7,282 nucleotides of DNA, taken from positions 1 to 7,282 of the forward strand of contig JASHXX010000433.1 in NCBI GenBank assembly GCA_030043335.1, written 5' to 3'. Positions 1-7,282 of the stretch are shown piece after piece. Numbering within the stretch: position 1 is the first letter of the stretch; every line of letters starts with the position of its first letter. The notes beneath the pieces were generated by a model. The model saw only the letters and a program-made list of their open reading frames with translations. It had not been told where the DNA came from and searched no databases. A program made the position numbers and the translations under genes. Source of the DNA: Xanthobacteraceae bacterium. GTDB taxonomy: Bacteria; Pseudomonadota; Alphaproteobacteria; Rhizobiales; Xanthobacteraceae.

Positions 1-751
1 CGAAGCCCTTGGCCGACATTTCGACGATCGCCTCCGACATCGGCGCCCCGCGCCCGATCAGCGGCACCGCGGTGCCGGGATGCATCACATCGCGGACGAA
101 TTTGAGCGCCGCGCCGAGCTTGCCGCGGGGATGAAACACGCCAAAATCGACCGCAGTGAAGCCCCGGCTTTCCAGGAGCGCGATCGCCAGTGCATCGCCG
201 AGCGCAAGCTGCATCAGCGATGACGTGGTGGGCGCCAGATTGTGCGGGCAGGCTTCGCGCGCCGGCGGCAGGACAAGCACGATGTCGGCGGCTTTACCGA
301 GCGTGCTGTCGGCGTTGACGGTGACGGCAACGAGCGTAATGCGGAACCGGCGCGAATAGTTGATCAGGTCTCTGAGCTCCTCGGTCTCGCCTGACCAGGA
401 CAGGACCATCATCACGTCGTCCGAGGTGATCATGCCGAGGTCGCCGTGGCTGGCGTCGCCGGCATGCACGAAGAACGCCGGCGTGCCGGTCGAGGCGAGC
501 GTCGCTGCGATCTTGCGCCCGACGTGGCCCGACTTGCCGACGCCAGTGACGATCACCCGGCCGCGCGCGGCGCGGATTGCCTCGACGGCGGTGACGAAGT
601 TTTGCCCGAGCCCGTCGCACATTGCGGTCGCGAGCGCGCCGAGGCCGTCGCGTTCGGTCTCGAGCGTGCGCAAGGCCGAAGCGATGAAGGCGTGGGGCGA
701 GGCTTTGCGCATTCTCGCGCCGGCTGAGCTCGTCTTCCCGCCTGTTGCCAT
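1..751 (-). CDS. kdsD: D-arabinose-5-phosphate isomerase (KdsD/KpsF family), C-terminus cut by window edge
   Basis: The enzyme converts D-ribulose 5-phosphate to D-arabinose 5-phosphate, the first step towards Kdo of lipopolysaccharide, in the cytoplasm. I translated the minus strand: 250 codons are visible, with no stop before the edge. Residues about 40-200 form the SIS sugar-phosphate domain, with the phosphate-binding stretch TGVGKSGHVGRK at 69-80 and HGDLGM at 102-107. Residues matching the known active-site set are present: K73, E122 (in SGETEE), E166 (in REACP) and H207 (in FHPRGKLG). From about 219 (DVMHP) the first CBS domain begins; family members are about 320-330 residues with two CBS domains, so roughly 75 residues are missing. 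The ATG at 751 follows GGGGGTAGAG, a passable ribosome-binding site; in-frame GTG/TTG codons upstream and Met14 are alternatives. It lies downstream of the membrane-protein gene on the same strand. GutQ/KpsF paralogues cannot be separated from KdsD without downstream context. Confidence 0.93.
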   Translation of the reverse strand, partial: MATGGKTSSAGARMRKASPHAFIASALRTLETERDGLGALATAMCDGLGQNFVTAVEAIRAARGRVIVTGVGKSGHVGRKIAATLASTGTPAFFVHAGDASHGDLGMITSDDVMMVLSWSGETEELRDLINYSRRFRITLVAVTVNADSTLGKAADIVLVLPPAREACPHNLAPTTSSLMQLALGDALAIALLESRGFTAVDFGVFHPRGKLGAALKFVRDVMHPGTAVPLIGRGAPMSEAIVEMSAKGF

Positions 752-865
752 CGACTCTACCCCCAAGAACTTCACCCCCAAGAATTTCACCCCGCAAGAA
801 CTTCGCCCCAAGCAGACTTCAAGTCGCGACGGGACGGCGGAACGCCAAGGCCGGTGCCAGGCCGG
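752..865 (-). other. spacer between membrane-protein gene and kdsD, no terminator seen
   Basis: This 114-bp spacer is exactly 38 codons and contains no stop in the frame shared by the upstream and downstream genes. It holds the tandem repeat at 759-820. Just after the upstream stop there is a short direct repeat, AGGCCGGT at 848-855 and 859-866. GGCC can form only a 4-bp hairpin there, and no T-run follows, so I see no intrinsic terminator. Cotranscription of kdsD with the upstream genes is therefore plausible. Confidence 0.5.
759..820 (-). repeat. degenerate 15-16 bp tandem repeat ahead of kdsD
   Basis: Read on the plus strand, two 15-bp units, ACCCCCAAGAACTTC (759-773) and ACCCCCAAGAATTTC (774-788), differ at one base. 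A 16-bp copy with an extra base follows (789-804), then a poorer copy (805-820). On the coding strand of kdsD the unit reads GAAGTTCTTGGGGGT, so each copy carries a G-rich tract. The last copy supplies the apparent ribosome-binding site of kdsD. In the kdsD frame the two best copies would encode V-K-F-L-G twice if translation began at an upstream GTG. Confidence 0.8.
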
Positions 866-2449
866 TTATTTCTTGTCCCAGGCCGCGAAGGCGTCGTTAA
901 AGGCACGCTCGCCCGGCGGGCCCTTTTCCATCGCCAGAATAGCGCGGCCGCCATTGGTGTACACGACGGGAATATCGAACCAGGGCCGCTCCTTAAGGAG
1001 CTGGATGTTGCGCTGCATGTCGGTCGCGACCGCGGAAAGCCCGACCAGGAAAAAGTTGTTGGTCACTTTGACGGCGAGACCGGCAAGCGGGGTGCCGCGC
1101 GCCTGCTCCGATTGCTTCATCAGGATTCCCGGCACATTGGAGATGCCGCCGCCGGGAAAATCGGCCGGCAGATTGAACATGATCTCGATTGTATGGCTTG
1201 CCGGCAAGGCCTGATCGGTATTGCGGCGAAGCGACCAGGTCACGGTCATGCGCCGTTCGGGGATCTCCAAATCCGCGCGCACCGCGAGCTCCGGCGCGAG
1301 GCCGGCGCCAGGCGAGACCGTTTCGGTGCGCCAGATCGCCGAGCCGACAAAGCGCCGGCCCTGCGGATCGTTCGGATCCTCCTCGTAGAGGACGACGCGC
1401 TGCGCCACAGCGGGCGCGGGCTGGGTCGCCGGTGCGCCGGTGCCGGCGGGCTGGTTTTGGGCCTGCTCCTGGGGAACCCGTCCGGGGAATTTCGGCTGCG
1501 AGGCCGGCGTTTCGGTCTTGGTCTGGCTCGGCTGGCGCGCGCCGATATGGCTGACATACTGATAAAGGCCGGTGAATTTCGGCCACGCCCAGACGATCGT
1601 CGCGGCCACGGCGAGGAACACGATCAACGCCAGGATCGGCTTGACCAGGCCGCGATACGAGCGCGCCGGGCGCCTGTTTTCATATTCCTCTTCCGCCGCG
1701 GCGCGCGGCGGCAGCGGGCGCGTCGCGGGCTGCGGCATCTGCGGCTGTTCGTCGTCCAGCTCGTAGGATGGCTCGAGGCCGCGCGGGTAGGCATCGTGAA
1801 TGCCGGAATCCCATGCGGTGTCGAACTGCGACTCGCGGCCGCGTGGCGACGGCCCGGGCGAGTCTTCCGCCGGGAATTGCTGCGGGGATCCGGCGCCGTA
1901 CTGATCGCGCGCATCGCGTGCCGTCGGCGCGGCCTTCGCCGTTGCCGTGCCGAGATCCTGGACCTCGTTCACGACGTTGCGGAAGCCTTTGATACCGCCC
2001 TCGGTCAGGGTCGTCGTTCGCCCGCTGAGGAGCCGGTCGCGCGCGCTGGGTGGCGCGGCCGGGCGCGGCGCCTCGGTCTCTGCGGCAGGTTCGGCATCGG
2101 GCTTCACCAGCGGCGGTTCGGCCTTTCGCCCCTCGCGCGCGCTGCGCACCGGCCTGTCGGCGGGCGTATCGTTGCGCTCGCGCCGCGGCGGCGGGGAAGC
2201 CGCCGCGCGCGCTTCGGTGCGCGGTTCAGTTCGCGACTTGCGTGCGGCCTCCGCCTCCACCTTGCGGATCGCCTCCTCCAGCGCCAGCCGCTCCTTGGTA
2301 ATTTCCGATTCGGAAAGCGCCGGTTCGACCGAGCGCAATTGCGTGACCAGCGCGGTGCGGGCGCGCTCGTAGAGCGCCCGGCGCGCTTCGCCGGTGCTCT
2401 TGTCGAGTCCTTCCACGGCCCGGACGATAAGCGGGTGATAGTCGGTCAT
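866..2449 (-). CDS. uncharacterised single-pass membrane protein with extracytoplasmic C-terminal domain
   Basis: I do not recognise a characterised function for this 527-residue protein, although similar proteins occur as hypotheticals in Rhizobiales as far as I recall. Residues 1-70 are charged and predicted helical (LDKSTGEARRALYERARTAL; a K/E-rich stretch at 52-70). Residues 71-265 are low-complexity, rich in Pro, Ala, Arg and Glu. One membrane helix spans about 270-289 (PILALIVFLAVAATIVWAWP), preceded by Arg/Lys, which suggests an N-in, C-out topology. A Pro/Gln/Thr linker (about 305-350) leads to a compact domain at 351-527, with RRFVGSAIWRTE, a beta-rich middle and the terminal AFNDAFAAWDKK. 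There is no cleavable signal peptide. The ATG at 2449 has no obvious ribosome-binding site and overlaps the stop of a tiny upstream ORF, so coupling to purA translation is possible. A long ORF on the opposite strand is judged a shadow. Confidence concerns reality of the gene. Confidence 0.85.
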   Translation of the reverse strand: MTDYHPLIVRAVEGLDKSTGEARRALYERARTALVTQLRSVEPALSESEITKERLALEEAIRKVEAEAARKSRTEPRTEARAAASPPPRRERNDTPADRPVRSAREGRKAEPPLVKPDAEPAAETEAPRPAAPPSARDRLLSGRTTTLTEGGIKGFRNVVNEVQDLGTATAKAAPTARDARDQYGAGSPQQFPAEDSPGPSPRGRESQFDTAWDSGIHDAYPRGLEPSYELDDEQPQMPQPATRPLPPRAAAEEEYENRRPARSYRGLVKPILALIVFLAVAATIVWAWPKFTGLYQYVSHIGARQPSQTKTETPASQPKFPGRVPQEQAQNQPAGTGAPATQPAPAVAQRVVLYEEDPNDPQGRRFVGSAIWRTETVSPGAGLAPELAVRADLEIPERRMTVTWSLRRNTDQALPASHTIEIMFNLPADFPGGGISNVPGILMKQSEQARGTPLAGLAVKVTNNFFLVGLSAVATDMQRNIQLLKERPWFDIPVVYTNGGRAILAMEKGPPGERAFNDAFAAWDKK

Positions 2450-2480
2450 CGGGTGAACTTACGCTCGACTGCTTCGTTTT

Positions 2481-2484
<4 letters not shown>
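2446..2484 (-). other. 12-residue mini-ORF in purA to membrane-protein gap
   Basis: ATG at 2484 opens the peptide MKNEAVERKFTR and ends in TGA, whose bases overlap the ATG of the membrane-protein gene as ATGA. Its own start overlaps the stop of another mini-ORF in the same way. It may be a translational bridge, or chance; nothing shows that the peptide itself has a function. Confidence 0.3.
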
Positions 2485-3802
<1,318 letters not shown>

Positions 3803-3885
3803 CTATCCCCAACAGCCCGATGAATTGCTTCATATGGTTCGGATATAGCCGCTGTCCGGATAATGGATGACGCAGCCCGAAGCAA

Positions 3886-3924
3886 GGCGGCGCGGCCTGC
3901 AAAAGGGTGCCGCTCGGCGCCGCC
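3886..3924. other. GC-rich imperfect hairpin in the intergenic region
   Basis: GGCGGC (3886-3891) can pair with GCCGCC (3919-3924). GCGGC (3892-3896) can pair with GCCGC (3909-3913). Bases 3914-3918 would bulge, and the loop would be 12 nt. No T-run follows on either strand, so it does not look like an intrinsic terminator. It could be a leader structure if a transcript starts upstream of it, or merely a product of base composition. Confidence 0.35.
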
Positions 3925-3945
3925 AAGTTCACGGAATGACGGAGA

Positions 3946-3958
3946 ATTTACGGTAAAT
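3946..3958. promoter_or_regulatory. perfect 13-bp palindrome, candidate operator
   Basis: ATTTAC-G-GTAAAT is a perfect inverted repeat with a one-base centre. Its AT-rich composition stands out in a very GC-rich region. It is centred about 157 bp upstream of the transporter start and about 156 bp upstream of purA. A dimeric repressor or activator site is possible, but no regulator family is indicated. Confidence 0.3.
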
Positions 3959-4097
3959 GCGGATGCGAATGCGACTCCGCCTGGCACGCCCGGGACGCGC
4001 GCTCGTCGATTGTCGAAGGTCGCCGTTAGCCATGCAACGGGGGCGCTGGTCGCCCGACGCAGTTCCGCGATAGCAGGTGCATCCCGCTCGCGATTGC

Positions 4098-4107
4098 AGA
4101 AAGGCGG
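4098..4107 (+). promoter_or_regulatory. ribosome-binding site of the transporter gene
   Basis: AGAAAGGCGG contains GAAAGG (4099-4104), five bases before the ATG at 4110. This decides the start against the in-frame GTG at 4077, which has only weak matches upstream and would add 11 residues atypical of a transporter N-terminus. Confidence 0.6.
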
Positions 4108-4109
4108 CT

Positions 4110-5069
4110 ATGTCGGGAGCAGGTGTCGAATCGCGGAGTCGCACCCGCGGGTGGCTGCTGGACCAGCCCTATCTGCTGCTGTCGCTCACCTCGCTGTTCT
4201 GGGCCGGCAATACCGTGCTCGGCCGTTTTGTAGTCGGGCACATTCCGCCGGTGACGTTCGCTTGTATCCGCTGGGCCGGGGCGCTCCTGATCCTGCTGCC
4301 GTTCGCCCTGCCGCACCTGCTGCGCGATTGGCCAACGATCCGCCGACACGCCGGATTGCTGACGGTCCTCGCGCTCACCGGGATTTCGACGTACAACACG
4401 ATGGCCTACTACGGCCTGCAATACACCACGGCGATCAACGGATTGCTCTTGCAATCGATCGGGCCGCTGTTCGTCGCCTTGTGGACCTTTGCGCTGTTCG
4501 GCGATCGCCTGAGTCCGCGTCAAGCCGCCGGTATTTGCATCTCGCTCACTGGCGTCCTGGTGATCATCGCCCATGGCAGCCTTGCCGTTCTCGTCGGCAT
4601 CGCTTTCAACGGTGGCGACCTCTGGTTCTTAGTCGCATTGTTAGTCTATGGATTCTACACGGCGTGGCTGCGCAGGCGGCCGGCGATGCACCCGCTGTCG
4701 CTGCTCGCCGTGCTCATCGGTATCGGGGCGCTGCTCCTCATTCCGGTGGCCGCCTGGGAAGTCGCGAGCGGCAAGACCTTCGTGCTCGACGCCGTGACCT
4801 TCGCGAGCTTCGCCTATGTGTGCGTGTTTCCCTCGCTGCTCGGTTATTTGTTCCTCAACTGCGGCATCGAGCTTATCGGCGCGAACCGCGCCGCGCCGTT
4901 CCTGTACCTAGTGCCGGTATTTGGATCGATTTTGGCGATCGGCCTTCTCGGCGAACGTTTCGAGCTGCACCACGCCATCGGTTACGCGCTGGTGTTCGCC
5001 GGGATCACGATCGCGACGCGGCCGTCACGGCAAGCGACGGTGCGAAGTCTACGACCGACAAACAAATAG
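4110..5069 (+). CDS. EamA/DMT-family inner-membrane transporter
   Basis: This is a 319-residue member of the drug/metabolite transporter superfamily, whose members typically export or import small metabolites such as amino acids; the substrate cannot be read from sequence. Ten hydrophobic segments are visible, at about 20-42, 50-70, 82-103, 107-129, 139-156, 168-186, 196-216, 226-250, 262-281 and 287-303. They fall into two EamA repeats (about 25-155 and 170-303). Typical family features are FWAGNTVLGRF near the start of the first repeat, GLQYTTAINGLLLQSIGPLFVAL split across helices 3-4 of that repeat, and the equivalent GANRAAPFLYLVPVFGSIL followed by GERF in the second. The start at 4110 has a good ribosome-binding site. 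It is the only plus-strand gene, divergent from purA and ending 12 bp from the end of serA. A role in serine or purine metabolite export would be guesswork. Confidence 0.92.
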   Translation: MSGAGVESRSRTRGWLLDQPYLLLSLTSLFWAGNTVLGRFVVGHIPPVTFACIRWAGALLILLPFALPHLLRDWPTIRRHAGLLTVLALTGISTYNTMAYYGLQYTTAINGLLLQSIGPLFVALWTFALFGDRLSPRQAAGICISLTGVLVIIAHGSLAVLVGIAFNGGDLWFLVALLVYGFYTAWLRRRPAMHPLSLLAVLIGIGALLLIPVAAWEVASGKTFVLDAVTFASFAYVCVFPSLLGYLFLNCGIELIGANRAAPFLYLVPVFGSILAIGLLGERFELHHAIGYALVFAGITIATRPSRQATVRSLRPTNK

Positions 5070-5081
5070 TGGGCGCCGGTG

Positions 5082-6668
5082 TCAGAACCGCAAGGGCTTC
5101 GCCTGCTGCACCTGCGGCAGCGCGCGCACCTTGGCGAGCACTTCGGCGGGCAGTTCGCCGTCGATCTCGATCAGCGCTACCGCCTCGCCGCCCGGCGCTT
5201 CACGGCCGACATGGAAGGTCGCGATGTTGATGCCGGCCTCGCCGAGGGTCGAGGAGAACTTGCCGATGAAGCCCGGCTTGTCGAGATTGGTGATGTAGAT
5301 CATCGAGGCGCCGAACTCGGCGTCCATGCGGATGCCTTTGATGTTGACGATGCGCGGCCGGCCGTCGGCGAACACGGTGCCGGAGACGTGGCGCGATTGC
5401 CGGTCGGTGGTGACCGTCACCGTGATCAGGCTGTCGTAGTCGCCCGCGGCCTCGCGCCGCGTCTCCTCGACGATGATGCCGCGATCCTTGGCGACGATCG
5501 GGGCCGAGACGACGTTGATGTCCTGCAGCATCGGGCGCAGCAGCCCGGCGACCGCCGCCGAGGTGAGCGCCCTGGTGTTCATTTGCGCCACCTCGCCCTC
5601 GTAGCGCAGCTGCACCCGCTTGACGCCGGTCTCGGTGAGCTGGCCGGCGAACGAGCCGAGCTTCTCCGCGAGCGCGACGAATGGCTTGAGCTTAGGCGCC
5701 TCTTCGGCGCTGATCGAGGGAAAGTTCACGGCGTTGGCGATCGCGCCGCGCAGGAGATATTCCGACATCTGCTCGGCAACCTGCAGCGCGACGTTTTCCT
5801 GCGCCTCGCGGGTCGAGGCGCCAAGATGCGGCGTGCAGACGACGTTGGGCAGCGCGAACAGCGGATTTTGCGTCGCCGGTTCGTCGGCGAAGACGTCGAG
5901 CGCGGCGCCGGCGACGTGGCCGGATTGCAGCGCAGCCGCCAGCGCCGCCTCGTCGATGAGTTCGCCGCGCGCGCAATTGATCAGGCGGACGCCCTTGCGC
6001 GTCTGCGCCAGCGACTGCGCGTTGATGATGTTGCGGGTCTTGTCGGTCAGCGGCGTATGCAGGGTGATGAAGTCGGCGCGCCGCAACAGTTCGTCGAGCT
6101 CGACTTTCTCGACGCAAAGATCGAGCGCCCGTTCGGCCGACAGATACGGATCATAGGCGACCACCTTCATCTTCAGGCCGAGCGCGCGGTCGGCGACGAT
6201 CGAGCCGATGTTGCCGCAGCCGATGACGCCGAGCGTCTTGCCGAAGATTTCGACGCCCATGAACCTGTTCTTCTCCCATTTGCCGGCGCGGGTCGACGCG
6301 TCGGCCTCGGGGATCTGCCGGGCGAGCGACAGCATCAGCGTGATCGCGTGTTCAGCGGTGGTGATCGAATTGCCGAACGGCGTGTTCATGACGATGACGC
6401 CGCGCGCGGTCGCCGCCGGCACATCGACATTGTCGACGCCGATGCCGGCGCGGCCGATCACTTTGAGCTTTGCTGCCTTCTCCAGGAGTTTGGCGCTGAC
6501 CTTGGTGGCGGAACGAATCGCCAGCCCATCGAAGCCGTTGATCGCCTCGGCGAGCTTGTCCTTTTCCTTGCCGAGATTGGGCTGAAAGTCGACGTCGATG
6601 CCGCGGTCCTTAAAGATCGCGACCGCGGCGGGAGAGAGCGCGTCGGAGATGAGAACCTTGGGAGTCAT
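5082..6668 (-). CDS. serA: D-3-phosphoglycerate dehydrogenase
   Basis: The enzyme oxidises 3-phosphoglycerate to 3-phosphohydroxypyruvate with NAD+, the first step of the phosphorylated serine pathway in the cytoplasm. At 528 residues it is the long form: substrate and NAD domains (about 1-310), an intervening domain (about 315-450) and a C-terminal ACT domain (about 455-528, from YITNLDKPGFIGKF) that in relatives mediates oligomerisation or serine feedback. The NAD motif GCGNIG lies at 150-155 with Asp173 (AYDPY) at the end of the second strand. Catalytic residues are Arg234 (NCARGE), Glu263 (ADEP) and His281 (HLGAS). The ATG at 6668 lies 7 bp after the serC stop with only a weak ribosome-binding site, so translation is probably coupled to serC. 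No intrinsic terminator is visible at the convergent junction with the transporter gene. Confidence 0.98.
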   Translation of the reverse strand: MTPKVLISDALSPAAVAIFKDRGIDVDFQPNLGKEKDKLAEAINGFDGLAIRSATKVSAKLLEKAAKLKVIGRAGIGVDNVDVPAATARGVIVMNTPFGNSITTAEHAITLMLSLARQIPEADASTRAGKWEKNRFMGVEIFGKTLGVIGCGNIGSIVADRALGLKMKVVAYDPYLSAERALDLCVEKVELDELLRRADFITLHTPLTDKTRNIINAQSLAQTRKGVRLINCARGELIDEAALAAALQSGHVAGAALDVFADEPATQNPLFALPNVVCTPHLGASTREAQENVALQVAEQMSEYLLRGAIANAVNFPSISAEEAPKLKPFVALAEKLGSFAGQLTETGVKRVQLRYEGEVAQMNTRALTSAAVAGLLRPMLQDINVVSAPIVAKDRGIIVEETRREAAGDYDSLITVTVTTDRQSRHVSGTVFADGRPRIVNIKGIRMDAEFGASMIYITNLDKPGFIGKFSSTLGEAGINIATFHVGREAPGGEAVALIEIDGELPAEVLAKVRALPQVQQAKPLRF

Positions 6669-6675
6669 CGCTTGT

Positions 6676-7282
6676 TCACGCGGCCTTGGCCAGCGCCTCC
6701 TTGGCGTTGGCGTAGGCCCAATCGAGCCACAGCGTCAGCGCCTCGACATCCGCACGCTCTACGGTCGAGCCGCACCAGATACGCAGGCCCGCCGGCGCGT
6801 CGCGGTAGGCGTCGATGTCGTAGGCGATGCCTTCCTTGTCGAGCACGGCGGCAATGCCCTTGACAAAGGCGGCCTGCGCCTCGGGCGGAAGCCGGGTCAC
6901 CGCAGGATCGACGACCTTGAGGCATACCGAGGTGTTGGAGCGCACCTTCGGATCGGCGGCGAGGAAGTCGATCCACGTCGCCCGCTTGACCCAATCGGCC
7001 ACGACTTTGGCGTTGGCGTCGGCGCGCGCGCGCAGCGCCGGCAATCCGCCGATCGATTTTGCCCATGCGAGCGCGTCGAGATAGTCCTCGACGCACAGCA
7101 TGGACGGCGTGTTGATGGTTTCGCCCTGGAAGATGCCCTCGTTGAGCTTGCCGCCCTTAGTCATGCGGAAGATTTTCGGCAGTGGCCAGGGCGGTGCGTA
7201 GCTCTCGAGTCGCTCGACCGCGCGCGGGGAGAGAATCAACATGCCGTGCGCGGCTTCGCCGCCGACCGCCTTCTGCCACGAG
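6676..7282 (-). CDS. serC: phosphoserine aminotransferase, N-terminus cut by window edge
   Basis: The enzyme transfers an amino group from glutamate to 3-phosphohydroxypyruvate, giving O-phosphoserine: the step after SerA. It is PLP-dependent and cytoplasmic, and may also act in pyridoxine synthesis in some bacteria. The visible 201 codons are open to the right edge and begin [14 protein letters not shown]; the lysine at 7270-7272 is the likely PLP Schiff-base residue by comparison with the family. Following blocks ([12 protein letters not shown], a [19 protein letters not shown] stretch, GETINTPS) and the C-terminal small domain match the alphaproteobacterial SerC subfamily of about 390 residues rather than the E. 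coli type. About half the protein is therefore missing, including the real start; an internal ATG at 7242 is not the start. It is cotranscribed with serA, 7 bp downstream. Confidence 0.95.
   Translation of the reverse strand, partial: SWQKAVGGEAAHGMLILSPRAVERLESYAPPWPLPKIFRMTKGGKLNEGIFQGETINTPSMLCVEDYLDALAWAKSIGGLPALRARADANAKVVADWVKRATWIDFLAADPKVRSNTSVCLKVVDPAVTRLPPEAQAAFVKGIAAVLDKEGIAYDIDAYRDAPAGLRIWCGSTVERADVEALTLWLDWAYANAKEALAKAA

Noticed and set aside
294..797. 167-codon minus-strand frame starting at a TTG inside the repeat and overlapping kdsD
   Set aside because: It is a frame shifted relative to kdsD, extremely arginine-rich, and has no domain; the KdsD frame carries all family motifs.
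848..866. Direct repeat AGGCCGGT after the membrane-protein stop, considered as a terminator or insertion scar
   Set aside because: The two 8-bp copies are only 3 bp apart, form no stable hairpin with a T-run, and no insertion-element sequence lies between them.
2184..2207. Perfect 9-bp inverted repeat (CGCGGCGGC / GCCGCCGCG, 6-nt loop)
   Set aside because: It lies inside the Ala/Pro/Arg linker of the membrane protein and has no T-run; it follows from the repetitive GC-rich codons there.
5050..5130. Possible bidirectional terminator at the transporter/serA convergence
   Set aside because: Only short stems (CGGT/ACCG; GCTGC/GCAGC) are present and neither has a T-tract on either strand.
3863..5230. 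455-codon plus-strand frame overlapping the transporter gene
   Set aside because: It is out of frame with a clear ten-helix transporter and its product is Arg/Ala/Ser-rich and lacks hydrophobic pattern.
5079..6863. 594-codon open reading frame on the plus strand opposite serA
   Set aside because: It lies across serA and the end of serC. The translation is rich in Arg, Asp and Ala without domain features, typical of an antisense shadow.

Overview
The window is GC-rich, densely coding chromosomal DNA. It looks like an alphaproteobacterium of the order Hyphomicrobiales, probably close to the Bradyrhizobium/Rhodopseudomonas/Xanthobacteraceae group. This rests on the alphaproteobacterial-type phosphoserine aminotransferase, the serC-serA pair, the proteins' composition and the order purA / membrane protein / KpsF-type isomerase. 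The placement is from memory of these families, not from a search.

Layout, left to right. (1) The sugar-phosphate isomerase kdsD/kpsF, minus strand, lies at 1-751 and loses its C-terminus at the left edge. (2) A 114-bp spacer (752-865) carries a degenerate 15-bp tandem repeat just before the kdsD start. (3) An unrecognised 527-residue single-pass membrane protein is on the minus strand at 866-2449. (4) purA, adenylosuccinate synthetase, is on the minus strand at 2504-3796. (5) A 313-bp divergent intergenic region (3797-4109) holds a perfect 13-bp palindrome and a GC-rich hairpin. (6) An EamA/DMT-family ten-helix transporter, the only plus-strand gene, lies at 4110-5069. (7) serA, D-3-phosphoglycerate dehydrogenase, is on the minus strand at 5082-6668. 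(8) serC, phosphoserine aminotransferase, is on the minus strand at 6676-7282 and loses its N-terminus at the right edge.

serC and serA are separated by 7 bp and form a serine-biosynthesis operon encoding consecutive pathway steps. The transporter converges on serA with a 12-bp gap and diverges from purA. purA, the membrane protein and kdsD probably form a second minus-strand unit. Its purA-membrane protein junction is unusual: two tiny ORFs bridge the 54-bp gap through three successive ATGA stop/start overlaps. Most of the window is ordinary housekeeping metabolism. I see no mobile element, CRISPR array, RNA gene or defence system. The items most worth a second look are the ATGA chain, the in-frame repeat ahead of kdsD, the uncharacterised membrane protein and the palindrome in the divergent promoter region.
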